In this document: piece by piece, positions 36,452-44,840 of the stretch
Layout of the letters: each line of letters begins with the position of its first letter
How positions within the stretch are numbered: position 1 is the stretch's first letter
Assembly: GCA_943788165.1 (NCBI GenBank)
Contig: CALSPF010000001.1
Location: forward strand, 372,001-436,000
Direction: 5' to 3'
Origin: an uncultured Flavobacteriaceae bacterium
GTDB lineage: Bacteria; Bacteroidota; Bacteroidia; Flavobacteriales; Flavobacteriaceae
Length of the DNA: 64,000 bases
The notes under the pieces: generated by a model
What the model was told of the DNA's origin: nothing
The model's database searches: none
What the model saw: only the letters and a program-made list of their open reading frames with translations
Translations under genes and position numbers: made by a program

Positions 36452-37423
36452 ATGTCTTTATTGTCTTTTATTGATAAGGTAAACCAGCTTGCTTCTCGGA
36501 AAGAAGCTTTTTTCTTTCTTATTGATTTCGAAAAGAAAAAGCCAATGGTGTTTTCTCCCCAAGAGGCAAATGAGAAGGGGATCTATTTTGCTGTCAATGG
36601 GCAAACAAATTATGCTGCAGCAACGCAACCCAATTTAGCGAGTAAAGTAAAGATTCAGCTCGTGAACTTTGAGCGGTATAAAACTGCTTTTGACAAGGTG
36701 CAATGCCACCTAAGCCAAGGTGATAGTTATTTGGTTAACCTAACCTTTCCTTCTAAGATTGAACTTGACAGGGATCTAGAAAGCTTCTTTCATGCCGCTA
36801 AAGCACCCTATCGTTTGTTGATTAAGAATGCGCTTTTGAGCTATTCTCCCGAGTGTTTTATCAAGATTAGAAATGGACAATTGTTTTCCTATCCTATGAA
36901 GGGAACGATCGATGCCAATTCTCCAAATGCGGAGAAAGTTTTGTTGGGAAATCCAAAAGAGTTGTGGGAGCACAGCACCATTGTGGATTTAATTCGAAAT
37001 GATATTTCTCAATTCGCAAGAGACGTTAAAGTAAATAAGTTTCGCTACATCGACAAAATTCAAAACAAAGTAAAGGATTTACTCCAAGTAAGCTCTGAGA
37101 TTGAAGGGCGTCTACCCGCCAACTGGAAAAATCAATTGGGTGAAATTATTTGAGATTTATTGCCTACCGGTTCCATTTCTGGTGCGCCAAAAACCAAAAC
37201 AATCGAAATTATTCAGTCGGTAGAAGCGCGTGAACGTGGCTATTATACTGGGGTTTATGGTTATTTCGATGGTGAAAACCTAGATTCGGCCGTGGCCATT
37301 CGATACATTGAACAGCAGGACAATGATTTTTATTACTGGAGTGGGGGAGGTATTACCGCCTACAGCTCCTTTGAGGATGAATACCAAGAACTAAAGGACA
37401 AGATATATGTACCCACTGGTTGA
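36452..37423 (+). pseudogene. pabB: aminodeoxychorismate synthase component I, interrupted by in-frame TGA (unit 1)
   Basis: Chorismate-binding enzyme that makes 4-amino-4-deoxychorismate for folate. The reading frame is continuous for 324 codons except for TGA at 37151-37153 (codon 234). Before it lie the SYSPECFIKI and YPMKGTID segments (with the PIKGT-like Lys) and DLIRNDIS. After it, in the same frame and without a shift, come LLPTGSISGAPKTKTIEII, RERGYYTGVYGYFDGENLDS and GGGITAYSSFEDEYQEL with the metal-binding acidic residues. Neither half alone would be active. No other damage is visible. A TTG at 37160 could in theory restart translation. The length (about 323 residues) fits the short PabB form of Bacteroidota. 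pabC overlaps its end by 17 bases. Confidence 0.9.
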
Positions 37424-37997
37424 ATCGATTAAAGCCGAAAACGGACAGTTTTTTCTCCTCGACTATCATCAAGATCGTTTGGAGCGCACTTTTCATGCCG
37501 TCTATAAAAGTTCCTGCCCTTGGCAATTGGCTACTATCCTCCCGCAAGCACCTTCTCAAGGCTTGTTTAAAGTGCGTCTTTTGTATAATGCTACTGACTT
37601 TTCCATTGAAGTGCAGCCCTATGTGCCCAAAATAATTAAAACCTTGAAGTTAATCGAAATAGGGGACTATACTTACCCGCACAAATGGACCGATCGGTCC
37701 ACAATTAACGCAGCCTTTGCCCAAAGAGGAAATTGTGATGATGTTTTGATGACCAAAAACGGTTTTTTGACCGATGCTTCTTATGCTAATATTGTTTTAT
37801 TTGATGGAACCAATTGGGTTACCCCAGAAAAGCCCTTGTTTGAAGGGGTGCAGCGCAGTTATCTCTTGGACCATACTAAAATCAAAACAGCATCCATTGC
37901 GACAACAGCTCTTTCTAACTACCAAAGCTTTCAATTGATCAATGCGATGAATTCCTTTTTGGAAAATCGATTTCTGTCTGTTGGAACGATCATGTAA
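37407..37997 (+). CDS. pabC: aminotransferase class IV protein, PabC-like aminodeoxychorismate lyase (unit 1)
   Basis: A 196-residue PLP-dependent fold-type IV protein, shorter than E. coli PabC (about 270). It probably splits aminodeoxychorismate to 4-aminobenzoate and pyruvate. Visible features are FFLLDYHQDRLERTF (arginine of the phosphate/substrate region), TYPHKWTDRSTIN with a candidate PLP lysine in HKW, and VLMTKNGFLTDASYANIVLFDG, the family's E/D-T/A-S-x-A/N-N motif. The last 50 residues (from VQRSYLLD) differ from unit 2 although the first 140 are identical. ATG 37407 overlaps the pabB end, so it is translationally coupled. Confidence 0.85.
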   Translation: MYPLVESIKAENGQFFLLDYHQDRLERTFHAVYKSSCPWQLATILPQAPSQGLFKVRLLYNATDFSIEVQPYVPKIIKTLKLIEIGDYTYPHKWTDRSTINAAFAQRGNCDDVLMTKNGFLTDASYANIVLFDGTNWVTPEKPLFEGVQRSYLLDHTKIKTASIATTALSNYQSFQLINAMNSFLENRFLSVGTIM

Positions 37998-38001
37998 TAA
38001 A

Positions 38002-38028
38002 AAAAGCCACCTCAAAGAGGTGGCTTTT
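38002..38028. terminator. terminator shared by convergent pabC and susD (between units)
   Basis: Stem AAAAGCCACCTC, loop AAA, GAGGTGGCTTTT. The T-run is better on the minus strand (for susD of unit 2), but the hairpin sits between two convergent genes and probably serves both. Confidence 0.88.
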
Positions 38029-38050
38029 AATGTATAAACTAAAGTATGTT

Positions 38051-39394
38051 TTAGTTGTGTATCGGTGTAGCTACAAACTGATCAACATAACCTGGAAAAT
38101 TAGCGTTTGACGCTTCTTCAGAAGAAGGGTAAATAAATCGCTGTGGAATCATTGTAGTGTTACTACTTTTGATTGGCACACCAATAAAGTTATCAGTACG
38201 TAAAACATCCTGGTAAGTTGGTAATCCAATTACAGAACAAAACTTCTCCAATAAGATTTCCATTTTCATTGCATCAGCAACTGTGTGGCCATCGTTAGCT
38301 ATTCCGCCAGTTTGAAAATCAGCCTCAACATAAGCATCATAGGTAGAGTTAAATTTCGAGGCGTTGTGTGCACGGACACTATTCAAAGCAGCTAATTTAG
38401 CTGAATTTGAGGTAGCTGTCTCTGCGATAATCAATTGAACTTCAACAAAAGAAATCACTGGGAAAGAAGCCGTTTGTGCAGCAAATCCACCTGTAGAAGT
38501 GTTTAAGCTTAAACCGTTTGCTGCAACGTAGTAGTTGTAACGAGCGGTTTCAACTGTCTTCGCGTTTCCTTTGTAAGAAGCATCAGTAGAATTCAATAGC
38601 TGAGCCATGTAGCTGTTTTCCATTTTCAGGTAATCAGCACGCTGCTCAACTTCAAACTGCCAGAATAAGTTCTCACCGTAGTTTGCTGTTGAATGAGTAA
38701 TATTCCAGTCATTTGCTGCACTAGTAAAGTTAGCGGCCACAGCAGAAGAATTCGCATTGGTCATGTCACCAAGTGCAAGATAGTATCTCGCTTTTAATGA
38801 ATTTCCAATTTGTGCCCATGTTGAAGAAGTTTCTAAAACATTGTTTTCAGCACTTGTGCTTCCGGCCTTAGCAATACCATCAGTAATCATGGCAATTGCA
38901 CCTGTTAAAACAGCTCTTTGCCCTTCGTATGATGGACTAGAGAATTCAGGATTGTTTACTTCACTAAAAGGAATATCTCCAAAAACCAAAGCAGCTTCTG
39001 CAAAATGGTATCCTTCTAAAATCAACGCTTGTCCTTCAGCTACAGTATTTCCACCTTCAATTGCTTTAGCTTTAGTAATTTGAATTTGTGAAATACCTCT
39101 TTGGTAAATGTCTTCCCAAAAAGATTCATAAGTAGTAGATAGCGTAGAGTAACCATTCAGTGTACCGTACTGACGGTCAACTCCAGTAAACTGATCTGTA
39201 AAGATTCCACTGATACGCGCTGGCTCAGCTTCAGCAATAGAAGCTAGGTTCAACAAGGAGTGGTTCAATACTAAACTGATGGGTGCATCAGTATATGCAT
39301 TAGGGTTGTCATTTAACCCTTCAACAGCACTTTCACAAGAGAGTAAAAGCAGACTTGTTGCAATAAATAATGTTATTTTTTTCATTTTTTTCAT
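38051..39394 (-). CDS. SusD/RagB family nutrient-binding lipoprotein (unit 2)
   Basis: A 447-residue lipoprotein of the second SusD-like family (SusD_2 type). The signal peptide ends in LLLLSC, with lipid Cys at about residue 20. Conserved features are the N-terminal LNDNPNAYTDAPISLVLNHSL, RISGIFTDQFTG, the TPR-like WAQIGNSLKARYYLALGD, FPVISFVEVQLIIAETA and the C-terminal IPQRFIYPSSEE. It starts 8 bases after the unit 2 susC stop. It is not closely related to the unit 1 SusD, but resembles the type of the decayed remnant at the right edge of the array. Confidence 0.92.
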   Translation of the reverse strand: MKKMKKITLFIATSLLLLSCESAVEGLNDNPNAYTDAPISLVLNHSLLNLASIAEAEPARISGIFTDQFTGVDRQYGTLNGYSTLSTTYESFWEDIYQRGISQIQITKAKAIEGGNTVAEGQALILEGYHFAEAALVFGDIPFSEVNNPEFSSPSYEGQRAVLTGAIAMITDGIAKAGSTSAENNVLETSSTWAQIGNSLKARYYLALGDMTNANSSAVAANFTSAANDWNITHSTANYGENLFWQFEVEQRADYLKMENSYMAQLLNSTDASYKGNAKTVETARYNYYVAANGLSLNTSTGGFAAQTASFPVISFVEVQLIIAETATSNSAKLAALNSVRAHNASKFNSTYDAYVEADFQTGGIANDGHTVADAMKMEILLEKFCSVIGLPTYQDVLRTDNFIGVPIKSSNTTMIPQRFIYPSSEEASNANFPGYVDQFVATPIHN

Positions 39395-39402
39395 TTTTAG
39401 GA

Positions 39403-42400
39403 TTAGAAATTAAGTTTTACGTTAAGTAAAACACTCTTTGTCCCTGGGTTAGTAAAGTAATCTAATCCTCTACCTTTTGATGCACCAGATAAGTTAACTT
39501 CTGGATCAACACCAGCGAAGTCTGTAATCAAAAATAGGTTTCTTCCAGATACACCAACTTGTCCAGACTTAGCTTTGATTGCACCAAGAATTGTTTGAGG
39601 TAAGGTGTAGTTTAAAGAAATCTCACGTAGTTTGATCCAAGATGCATCCTTCACAAATTGCTCATCTAAATCACCAAATCCACCACCGTTAGTTCGGTAC
39701 CAGCTTTCTTGAAGCGCTACTTGTCCACCACCAAAGTCTTCAATATTTCCTCTAAAGGTAGTTCCGGCAGGAATTACATCTGAGCTATTGTAGATTGGTA
39801 GATCAACAGGAGCTACACTTTCGTTAGCTGTGTCTGGGTGAATACCGAAGTAGTATAATACTCCTTGAGTACCTCCCCACATGTCGTTTCCTTGAGATGT
39901 TTCAAACAAGAAAGACAAGTTGAAGTTTTTGTAATCGATGTTAGCACCTAAACCAGCTCTGTAGTCTGGATTTGGATCTCCAATTACTTTTTGCTCATCA
40001 TCAATTAATGGGAAACCACTACTGTCTGTAGCAATAGAACCATTTGCGTTTCTTTCGTATGCACCACCGAAGATAGCAGCAAAAGATTCACCTTCTTTAA
40101 CAACAGAACCAGTACTTGTAAATCCATTCAAAAGAACACGACTTACATCTGGAAGACTTTCAACAATGTTTTTGTATGCTGTAAAGTTACCAAATAGGTT
40201 TACTGATAAGTCAGTGTTAGAAATAAGCTTGTAGTTAAAGTCTAATTCAATCCCTTTGTTAGAGATTTCTGCAGCATTAGCATAACGCTCTGTAAAACCT
40301 GTAGATGGAGGAGTTTCCAATTGAAGAATTCCATCTGTGGTTAAACGATTGTAGTAAGTTGCTCCAACAGATAATTTGTTGTCGAAGAAACGTGCATCAA
40401 CACCAAATTCAGTTTCCGTTACACGCTCAACCTTAAGGTCAGGATTACCTTGTGTAGCACTTCTACGTACAGTACCACCGTAGTTAGCACCATCAATATA
40501 ATCTCCCCAACCTTCAGAACCTGCAGTAGATGAGACAAAGTTACTTTCATTTATATACAATTGTGGTGAAATACCTACTTGACCGTAAGAGGCTCTTAAT
40601 TTCAAGAAAGATAATACCCCAACATTTGTGGCTTCTTTCAATACATATCCAGCACTAGCCGATGGATAGAAGTTCAAATCACTAAGTGTAGTGTTTCTCT
40701 CTAAACGACCAGTTAAGTCAACCAAAAGATTGTCGAATATCCCAAAAGATAGTGAGTAGTAACCAGAATTTTTCTTGTCTCTACTTCTGTATTCTTCAGC
40801 TAAAATGTCTCCGTTTACCGCATTTCCTACTAATTGCTTTGAAGGGTCTGGGTTAAGGAAGTTATTTGTAGAAGAACTAAATCTGTAGTATTCATTGTCT
40901 TCAACTACATAACCAACAACCCATGATAGATCGATGTTAGATCCTATTGTATTTTGACCGTTGAAGAATAAGTTCAAATTTTGAATCTTTTCGCTGTAGT
41001 CGTCCTTGTAGAATCCACCACCATTCCAGTCACCAGCAGATCTTACTGGGTAATAGTTTTCACGTCGGTCTGTGTAAAAATCTAAACCATAGCGAGCAGT
41101 GAATTTCAAATTATCTTGAAGTTCAACCTCTACTTTAGGAGAAATCGTAAATCGCATCACCTCATTAGGGTTATTGATTTCGTTGATTGTCCATCCTGGG
41201 TTATTATAGATACCTGAACCTTGACCAATTTGTCTAGCTCTGTATGATCTGTGACTGTTTGGAACACCAACTGCGTCTGTAGGACTAGTGTAGTATGTTC
41301 CTTTGTAATCTTCATTGCTAAAGTCAGGTGCCGTTCTCAAGTAACCAAGGTATAAACCATTAAGGTTCGATCCAGTCTGAATACGGTTTGATTTAATGTC
41401 AATGAAAGATGTATTGATACGCGTAGTGATACGTGAAGTCAATTTGTTCGTGTTATTAACACGGAAAGTGTTTCTTACATAATCAGATAAACCATTGATT
41501 ACCCCTTTTTGGTCCAGTCTTGAATAACTAATAAAGGTATCACTATTTTCTCCTGAATAGTTTACACTTAAACCATAGTTTTGTGTAACTCCAGTTCTAA
41601 AGATCATATCACGGTTAGCACCGTTGTATATATTTCTAGAGTTTTTTGAAGTAATAGGGTAGTACGATTGCCCGGTAATGTCTCCAACGAAGTATGCGCC
41701 AGATTGATCAACAGCGTTTGCTGCACCAGAACGATCAGCAATTTTATCTCCCCAAGAAAGGCCAGAAGCATTTGAATCCCATACTCCACCACGACCTTGT
41801 CCAAAGACACCTTGTTTGGCGTGCTCACGGTTTACTTCGTCAAAACTAACAGAACTAGAGAAGTTTACATTGAGGTTACTTCCTCCCGTTGCGTTACCTC
41901 TTTTGGTTTGGATGATGATTGCTCCGTTTGCAGCACCAGATCCCCAAACTGCAGCTGCTGCCGCACCTTTAAGAACAGTCATGCTTTCAATGTCTGAAGC
42001 AGGAATATCATTTAAACGAGACTGTTGAACCACACCAGCGGTTGATGAACCAAAGCTACTGTTAGAAATTGGCACACCATCAACAATTACTAAGGGAGAG
42101 CTATTTCCTAATACAGTGTTTTGTCCACGTATTTGGATAAATGCACCAGCTCCTGGATCTCCAGAAGACTGTGTTATCAAAAGTCCAGATGTTTTACCAG
42201 CAATACCTTGTAAAAGGCCAGTTTCTCCAGAACGAACAATTTGCTCGCTTTTCACGAGAGTTCCTGAACTGATGTCCTCATCCTTCTTTCGCTTGAATCC
42301 TAAAGCCGTTACAACAATCTCTTCTAATTCGTTAGAAGCAGAAAGGGTTACGTTGTAGGAATCAGAAGCTTCAACGAGTACTGACATGTTTTCGTAACCA

Positions 42401-42618
42401 ACAAAGCTAAACTCAAGAGTTGCTCCTTCAGCCACTTCAATTGAATAATTACCATCAAAATCAGTACTCACTCCGTTTGAAGTGTTTTTTTCAACAATTG
42501 TAGCTCCTGGCAACGGTGATCCGTTTTCATCGAGTACAACTCCTGTTACTGTTTTTTGTGACCATCCCGAAAATGCGAATAGCATTAACGACAAAGTCAT
42601 TAAGAACATTTTTTTCAT
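39403..42618 (-). CDS. SusC/RagA family TonB-linked outer membrane protein (unit 2)
   Basis: A TonB-dependent transporter of 1071 residues. It has a signal peptide almost identical to unit 1, then the CarboxypepD-like domain (KTVTGVVLDENGSPLPGATI) and the plug (FIQIRGQNTVLGNSSPLVIVD; AVWGSGAANGAIIIQTKRG). The beta-barrel ends SVLLNVKLNF. Strong divergence from unit 1 beyond the N-terminus indicates an old duplication or independent recruitment of the barrel. It is co-transcribed with the SusD_2-type lipoprotein downstream. The upstream intergenic block carries a perfect minus-strand TATTTTTG at 42798-42791 that would give a leader of about 165 bases. Confidence 0.94.
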   Translation of the reverse strand: MKKMFLMTLSLMLFAFSGWSQKTVTGVVLDENGSPLPGATIVEKNTSNGVSTDFDGNYSIEVAEGATLEFSFVGYENMSVLVEASDSYNVTLSASNELEEIVVTALGFKRKKDEDISSGTLVKSEQIVRSGETGLLQGIAGKTSGLLITQSSGDPGAGAFIQIRGQNTVLGNSSPLVIVDGVPISNSSFGSSTAGVVQQSRLNDIPASDIESMTVLKGAAAAAVWGSGAANGAIIIQTKRGNATGGSNLNVNFSSSVSFDEVNREHAKQGVFGQGRGGVWDSNASGLSWGDKIADRSGAANAVDQSGAYFVGDITGQSYYPITSKNSRNIYNGANRDMIFRTGVTQNYGLSVNYSGENSDTFISYSRLDQKGVINGLSDYVRNTFRVNNTNKLTSRITTRINTSFIDIKSNRIQTGSNLNGLYLGYLRTAPDFSNEDYKGTYYTSPTDAVGVPNSHRSYRARQIGQGSGIYNNPGWTINEINNPNEVMRFTISPKVEVELQDNLKFTARYGLDFYTDRRENYYPVRSAGDWNGGGFYKDDYSEKIQNLNLFFNGQNTIGSNIDLSWVVGYVVEDNEYYRFSSSTNNFLNPDPSKQLVGNAVNGDILAEEYRSRDKKNSGYYSLSFGIFDNLLVDLTGRLERNTTLSDLNFYPSASAGYVLKEATNVGVLSFLKLRASYGQVGISPQLYINESNFVSSTAGSEGWGDYIDGANYGGTVRRSATQGNPDLKVERVTETEFGVDARFFDNKLSVGATYYNRLTTDGILQLETPPSTGFTERYANAAEISNKGIELDFNYKLISNTDLSVNLFGNFTAYKNIVESLPDVSRVLLNGFTSTGSVVKEGESFAAIFGGAYERNANGSIATDSSGFPLIDDEQKVIGDPNPDYRAGLGANIDYKNFNLSFLFETSQGNDMWGGTQGVLYYFGIHPDTANESVAPVDLPIYNSSDVIPAGTTFRGNIEDFGGGQVALQESWYRTNGGGFGDLDEQFVKDASWIKLREISLNYTLPQTILGAIKAKSGQVGVSGRNLFLITDFAGVDPEVNLSGASKGRGLDYFTNPGTKSVLLNVKLNF

Positions 42619-42745
42619 AATTTATATATATAGTTAATAATACCGCAAAGTAAACCTTTTCAATTAAATGTTAAAGAAACATTAATTTTTTTTTATAAAA
42701 CCATTATTCGAATCCCTGAGAATCATTGTTCTAAGCACTTTGAAT

Positions 42746-42846
42746 TTTTTAAGAATAAATAAAATGTGTGAAGATATTGCGCATGAAAAACAAAAATAAC
42801 ATAGTCAATTTTTTATCGTTTATGAAGTAGCTCAAACGTTACTTAC
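42746..42846. repeat. conserved intergenic block between susC and pabB, unit 2
   Basis: Near-identical counterpart of 36319-36419 (a few substitutions and a short length difference). Here the minus-strand TATTTTTG at 42791-42798 is perfect, while unit 1 has GATTTTTG at the matching site. Confidence 0.7.
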
Positions 42847-42848
42847 TT

Positions 42849-42856
42849 TATCTTTG
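42849..42856 (+). promoter_or_regulatory. -7 element of the pabB-pabC promoter, unit 2
   Basis: TATCTTTG, the same element and distance to pabB as in unit 1. Confidence 0.6.
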
Positions 42857-42878
42857 CTAAATCATTGATGTAAAAAAA

Positions 42879-43850
42879 ATGTCTTTATTGTCTTTTATTG
42901 ATAAGGTAAACCAGCTTGCTTCTCGGAAAGAAGCTTTTTTCTTTCTTATTGATTTCGAAAAGAAAAAGCCAATGGTGTTTTCTCCCCAAGAGGCAAATGA
43001 GAAGGGGATCTATTTTGCTGTCAATGGGCAAACAAATTATGCTGCAGCAACGCAACCCAATTTAGCGAGTAAAGTAAAGATTCAGCTCGTGAACTTTGAG
43101 CGGTATAAAACTGCTTTTGACAAGGTGCAATGCCACCTAAGCCAAGGTGATAGTTATTTGGTTAACCTAACCTTTCCTTCTAAGATTGAACTTGACAGGG
43201 ATCTAGAAAGCTTCTTTCATGCCGCTAAAGCACCCTATCGTTTGTTGATTAAGAATGCGCTTTTGAGCTATTCTCCCGAGTGTTTTATCAAGATTAGAAA
43301 TGGACAATTGTTTTCCTATCCTATGAAGGGAACGATCGATGCCAATTCTCCAAATGCGGAGAAAGTTTTGTTGGGAAATCCAAAAGAGTTGTGGGAGCAC
43401 AGCACCATTGTGGATTTAATTCGAAATGATATTTCTCAATTCGCAAGAGACGTTAAAGTAAATAAGTTTCGCTACATCGACAAAATTCAAAACAAAGTAA
43501 AGGATTTACTCCAAGTAAGCTCTGAGATTGAAGGGCGTCTACCCGCCAACTGGAAAAATCAATTGGGTGAAATTATTTGAGATTTATTGCCTACCGGTTC
43601 CATTTCTGGTGCGCCAAAAACCAAAACAATCGAAATTATTCAGTCGGTAGAAGCGCGTGAACGTGGCTATTATACTGGGGTTTATGGTTATTTCGATGGT
43701 GAAAACCTAGATTCGGCCGTGGCCATTCGATACATTGAACAGCAGGACAATGATTTTTATTACTGGAGTGGGGGAGGTATTACCGCCTACAGCTCCTTTG
43801 AGGATGAATACCAAGAACTAAAGGACAAGATATATGTACCCACTGGTTGA
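42879..43850 (+). pseudogene. pabB: aminodeoxychorismate synthase component I, interrupted by in-frame TGA (unit 2)
   Basis: It is identical at nucleotide level to the unit 1 copy, including TGA at 43578-43580 (codon 234). The N-terminal open part ends GEII, and the frame resumes without a shift at DLLPTGSISGAPK and runs to the TGA at 43848-43850. All other recognisable chorismate-utilising-enzyme motifs are intact. Since both copies have the same stop, neither can give a full-length product unless TGA is read through. TGA is a normal terminator elsewhere in the window (ftsQ tail, the gene at 7587 and the true end of pabB), so a changed genetic code is unlikely. Confidence 0.9.
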
Positions 43851-44424
43851 ATCGATTAAAGCCGAAAACGGACAGTTTTTTCTCCTCGACTATCATCAAG
43901 ATCGTTTGGAGCGCACTTTTCATGCCGTCTATAAAAGTTCCTGCCCTTGGCAATTGGCTACTATCCTCCCGCAAGCACCTTCTCAAGGCTTGTTTAAAGT
44001 GCGTCTTTTGTATAATGCTACTGACTTTTCCATTGAAGTGCAGCCCTATGTGCCCAAAATAATTAAAACCTTGAAGTTAATCGAAATAGGGGACTATACT
44101 TACCCGCACAAATGGACCGATCGGTCCACAATTAACGCAGCCTTTGCCCAAAGAGGAAATTGTGATGATGTTTTGATGACCAAAAACGGTTTTTTGACCG
44201 ATGCTTCTTATGCTAATATTGTTTTATTTGATGGAACCAATTGGGTTACCCCAGAAAAGCTCTTGTTTGAAGGGGTGCAAAGAGAATTTTTACTGGATCA
44301 AAAGGTGATTAAGCTTGGCGAGATACATAAAAGGGATTTAAATAACTATGAATCTTTTAGGCTTGTGAATGCTATGTTGGTTTTTAAAGAAAAAGTAGTA
44401 TTTCATGCAAGATTAATACAATAA
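43834..44424 (+). CDS. pabC: aminotransferase class IV protein, PabC-like (unit 2)
   Basis: A 196-residue fold-type IV PLP protein. Residues 1-142 are the same as in the unit 1 gene. The remainder (from LLFEGVQREFLLDQ) is homologous but clearly diverged: FLLD for YLLD, NNYESFRLVNAM for SNYQSFQLINAM, and a different tail KVVFHARLIQ. The gene is therefore chimeric in its history. Catalytic segments lie in the identical part, and the C-terminal third, which closes the active site in this family, differs. It overlaps pabB by 17 bases. Either or both pabC copies may still be functional even if pabB is not. Confidence 0.85.
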   Translation: MYPLVESIKAENGQFFLLDYHQDRLERTFHAVYKSSCPWQLATILPQAPSQGLFKVRLLYNATDFSIEVQPYVPKIIKTLKLIEIGDYTYPHKWTDRSTINAAFAQRGNCDDVLMTKNGFLTDASYANIVLFDGTNWVTPEKLLFEGVQREFLLDQKVIKLGEIHKRDLNNYESFRLVNAMLVFKEKVVFHARLIQ

Positions 44425-44426
44425 AA

Positions 44427-44449
44427 ACACCCGCCACAAAGGCGGGTGT
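44427..44449. terminator. hairpin between pabC (unit 2) and the susD remnant
   Basis: Stem ACACCCGCC, loop ACAAA, GGCGGGTGT. The T-run follows on the minus strand (TTTTTAT), so it reads best as the terminator of the minus-strand susD remnant. It is less convincing for pabC. Confidence 0.75.
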
Positions 44450-44485
44450 AATACACTTTAAATTATTAAGAATTTAATTTACATC

Positions 44486-44840
44486 CTAGAAAATTCTTGT
44501 TGTTTGAGTATCTCCTCCAATAGCAGCACTTGCAGCATCGTAGTTGGTTTCGTTTAGTGTTTGTTCATTTACTGGGTAAGTGAAACGAGTAGGAATAGGG
44601 TTTCCTGTATCTGCAGGTAAGTTGAAAGTGATAGCACCATCAAACATTCTGTAAACTGACCAACCTTCAAATCCACGGTTGTACATAGCAATCCAAAATT
44701 GTTTTCCTAAATTATCTTGCGAAAAGGCAACTTCTGGTTTAGCAATGTAATCGGCAGCACCAGCAATACCCAATCATCAAATGATGCCGTAATTCCCGCT
44801 TCATAGTGAGTTACAGCAGAACAATGTTAGCCGCCGGGAA
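44486..44840 (-). pseudogene. decayed C-terminal remnant of a third SusD-like gene
   Basis: The last 95 codons form an open frame with SusD_2 C-terminal sequence: GKQFWIAMYNRGFEGWSVYRM, PIPTRFTYPVNEQTLNETNYDAA. The frame has no proper start: a TGA directly precedes it. One base missing in the CCC run at 44769-44771 would join it to HYEAGITASFDDW (44771-44809), the expected preceding sequence, giving DDWGIAGAADYI. Farther upstream (about 44830) a further stop interrupts that frame and recognisable similarity fades. No susC is left. This is a truncated gene, not a functional lipoprotein, and marks a lost third unit of the array. Confidence 0.85.

Larger units (their letters stand above)
36420..37833 (+). 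repeat. 1.41-kb perfect direct repeat, copy 1
   Basis: It matches 42847-44260 without any difference that I could find, at a constant offset of 6427 bases. The first mismatch on the left is 36419 (A against C) and on the right 37834 (C against T). Homology collapses after 37851. It covers the pabB promoter, all of pabB and about the first 140 codons of pabC. Confidence 0.9.
42847..44260 (+). repeat. 1.41-kb perfect direct repeat, copy 2
   Basis: Identical to 36420-37833 (same orientation, offset 6427). The right boundary is abrupt: within 18 bases of the first mismatch the two pabC genes become clearly different sequences. Confidence 0.9.

Noticed and set aside
37151-37153. Selenocysteine or a reassigned genetic code as the explanation of the TGA in pabB
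   Set aside because: TGA is a normal stop in other genes of the window, the site in this enzyme family is not a catalytic cysteine, and no selenocysteine-insertion hairpin was seen after it.
36420-44260. Insertion sequence or composite transposon causing the duplicated pabB-pabC
   Set aside because: No transposase gene, terminal inverted repeat or target duplication is found at the boundaries of the identical tract.
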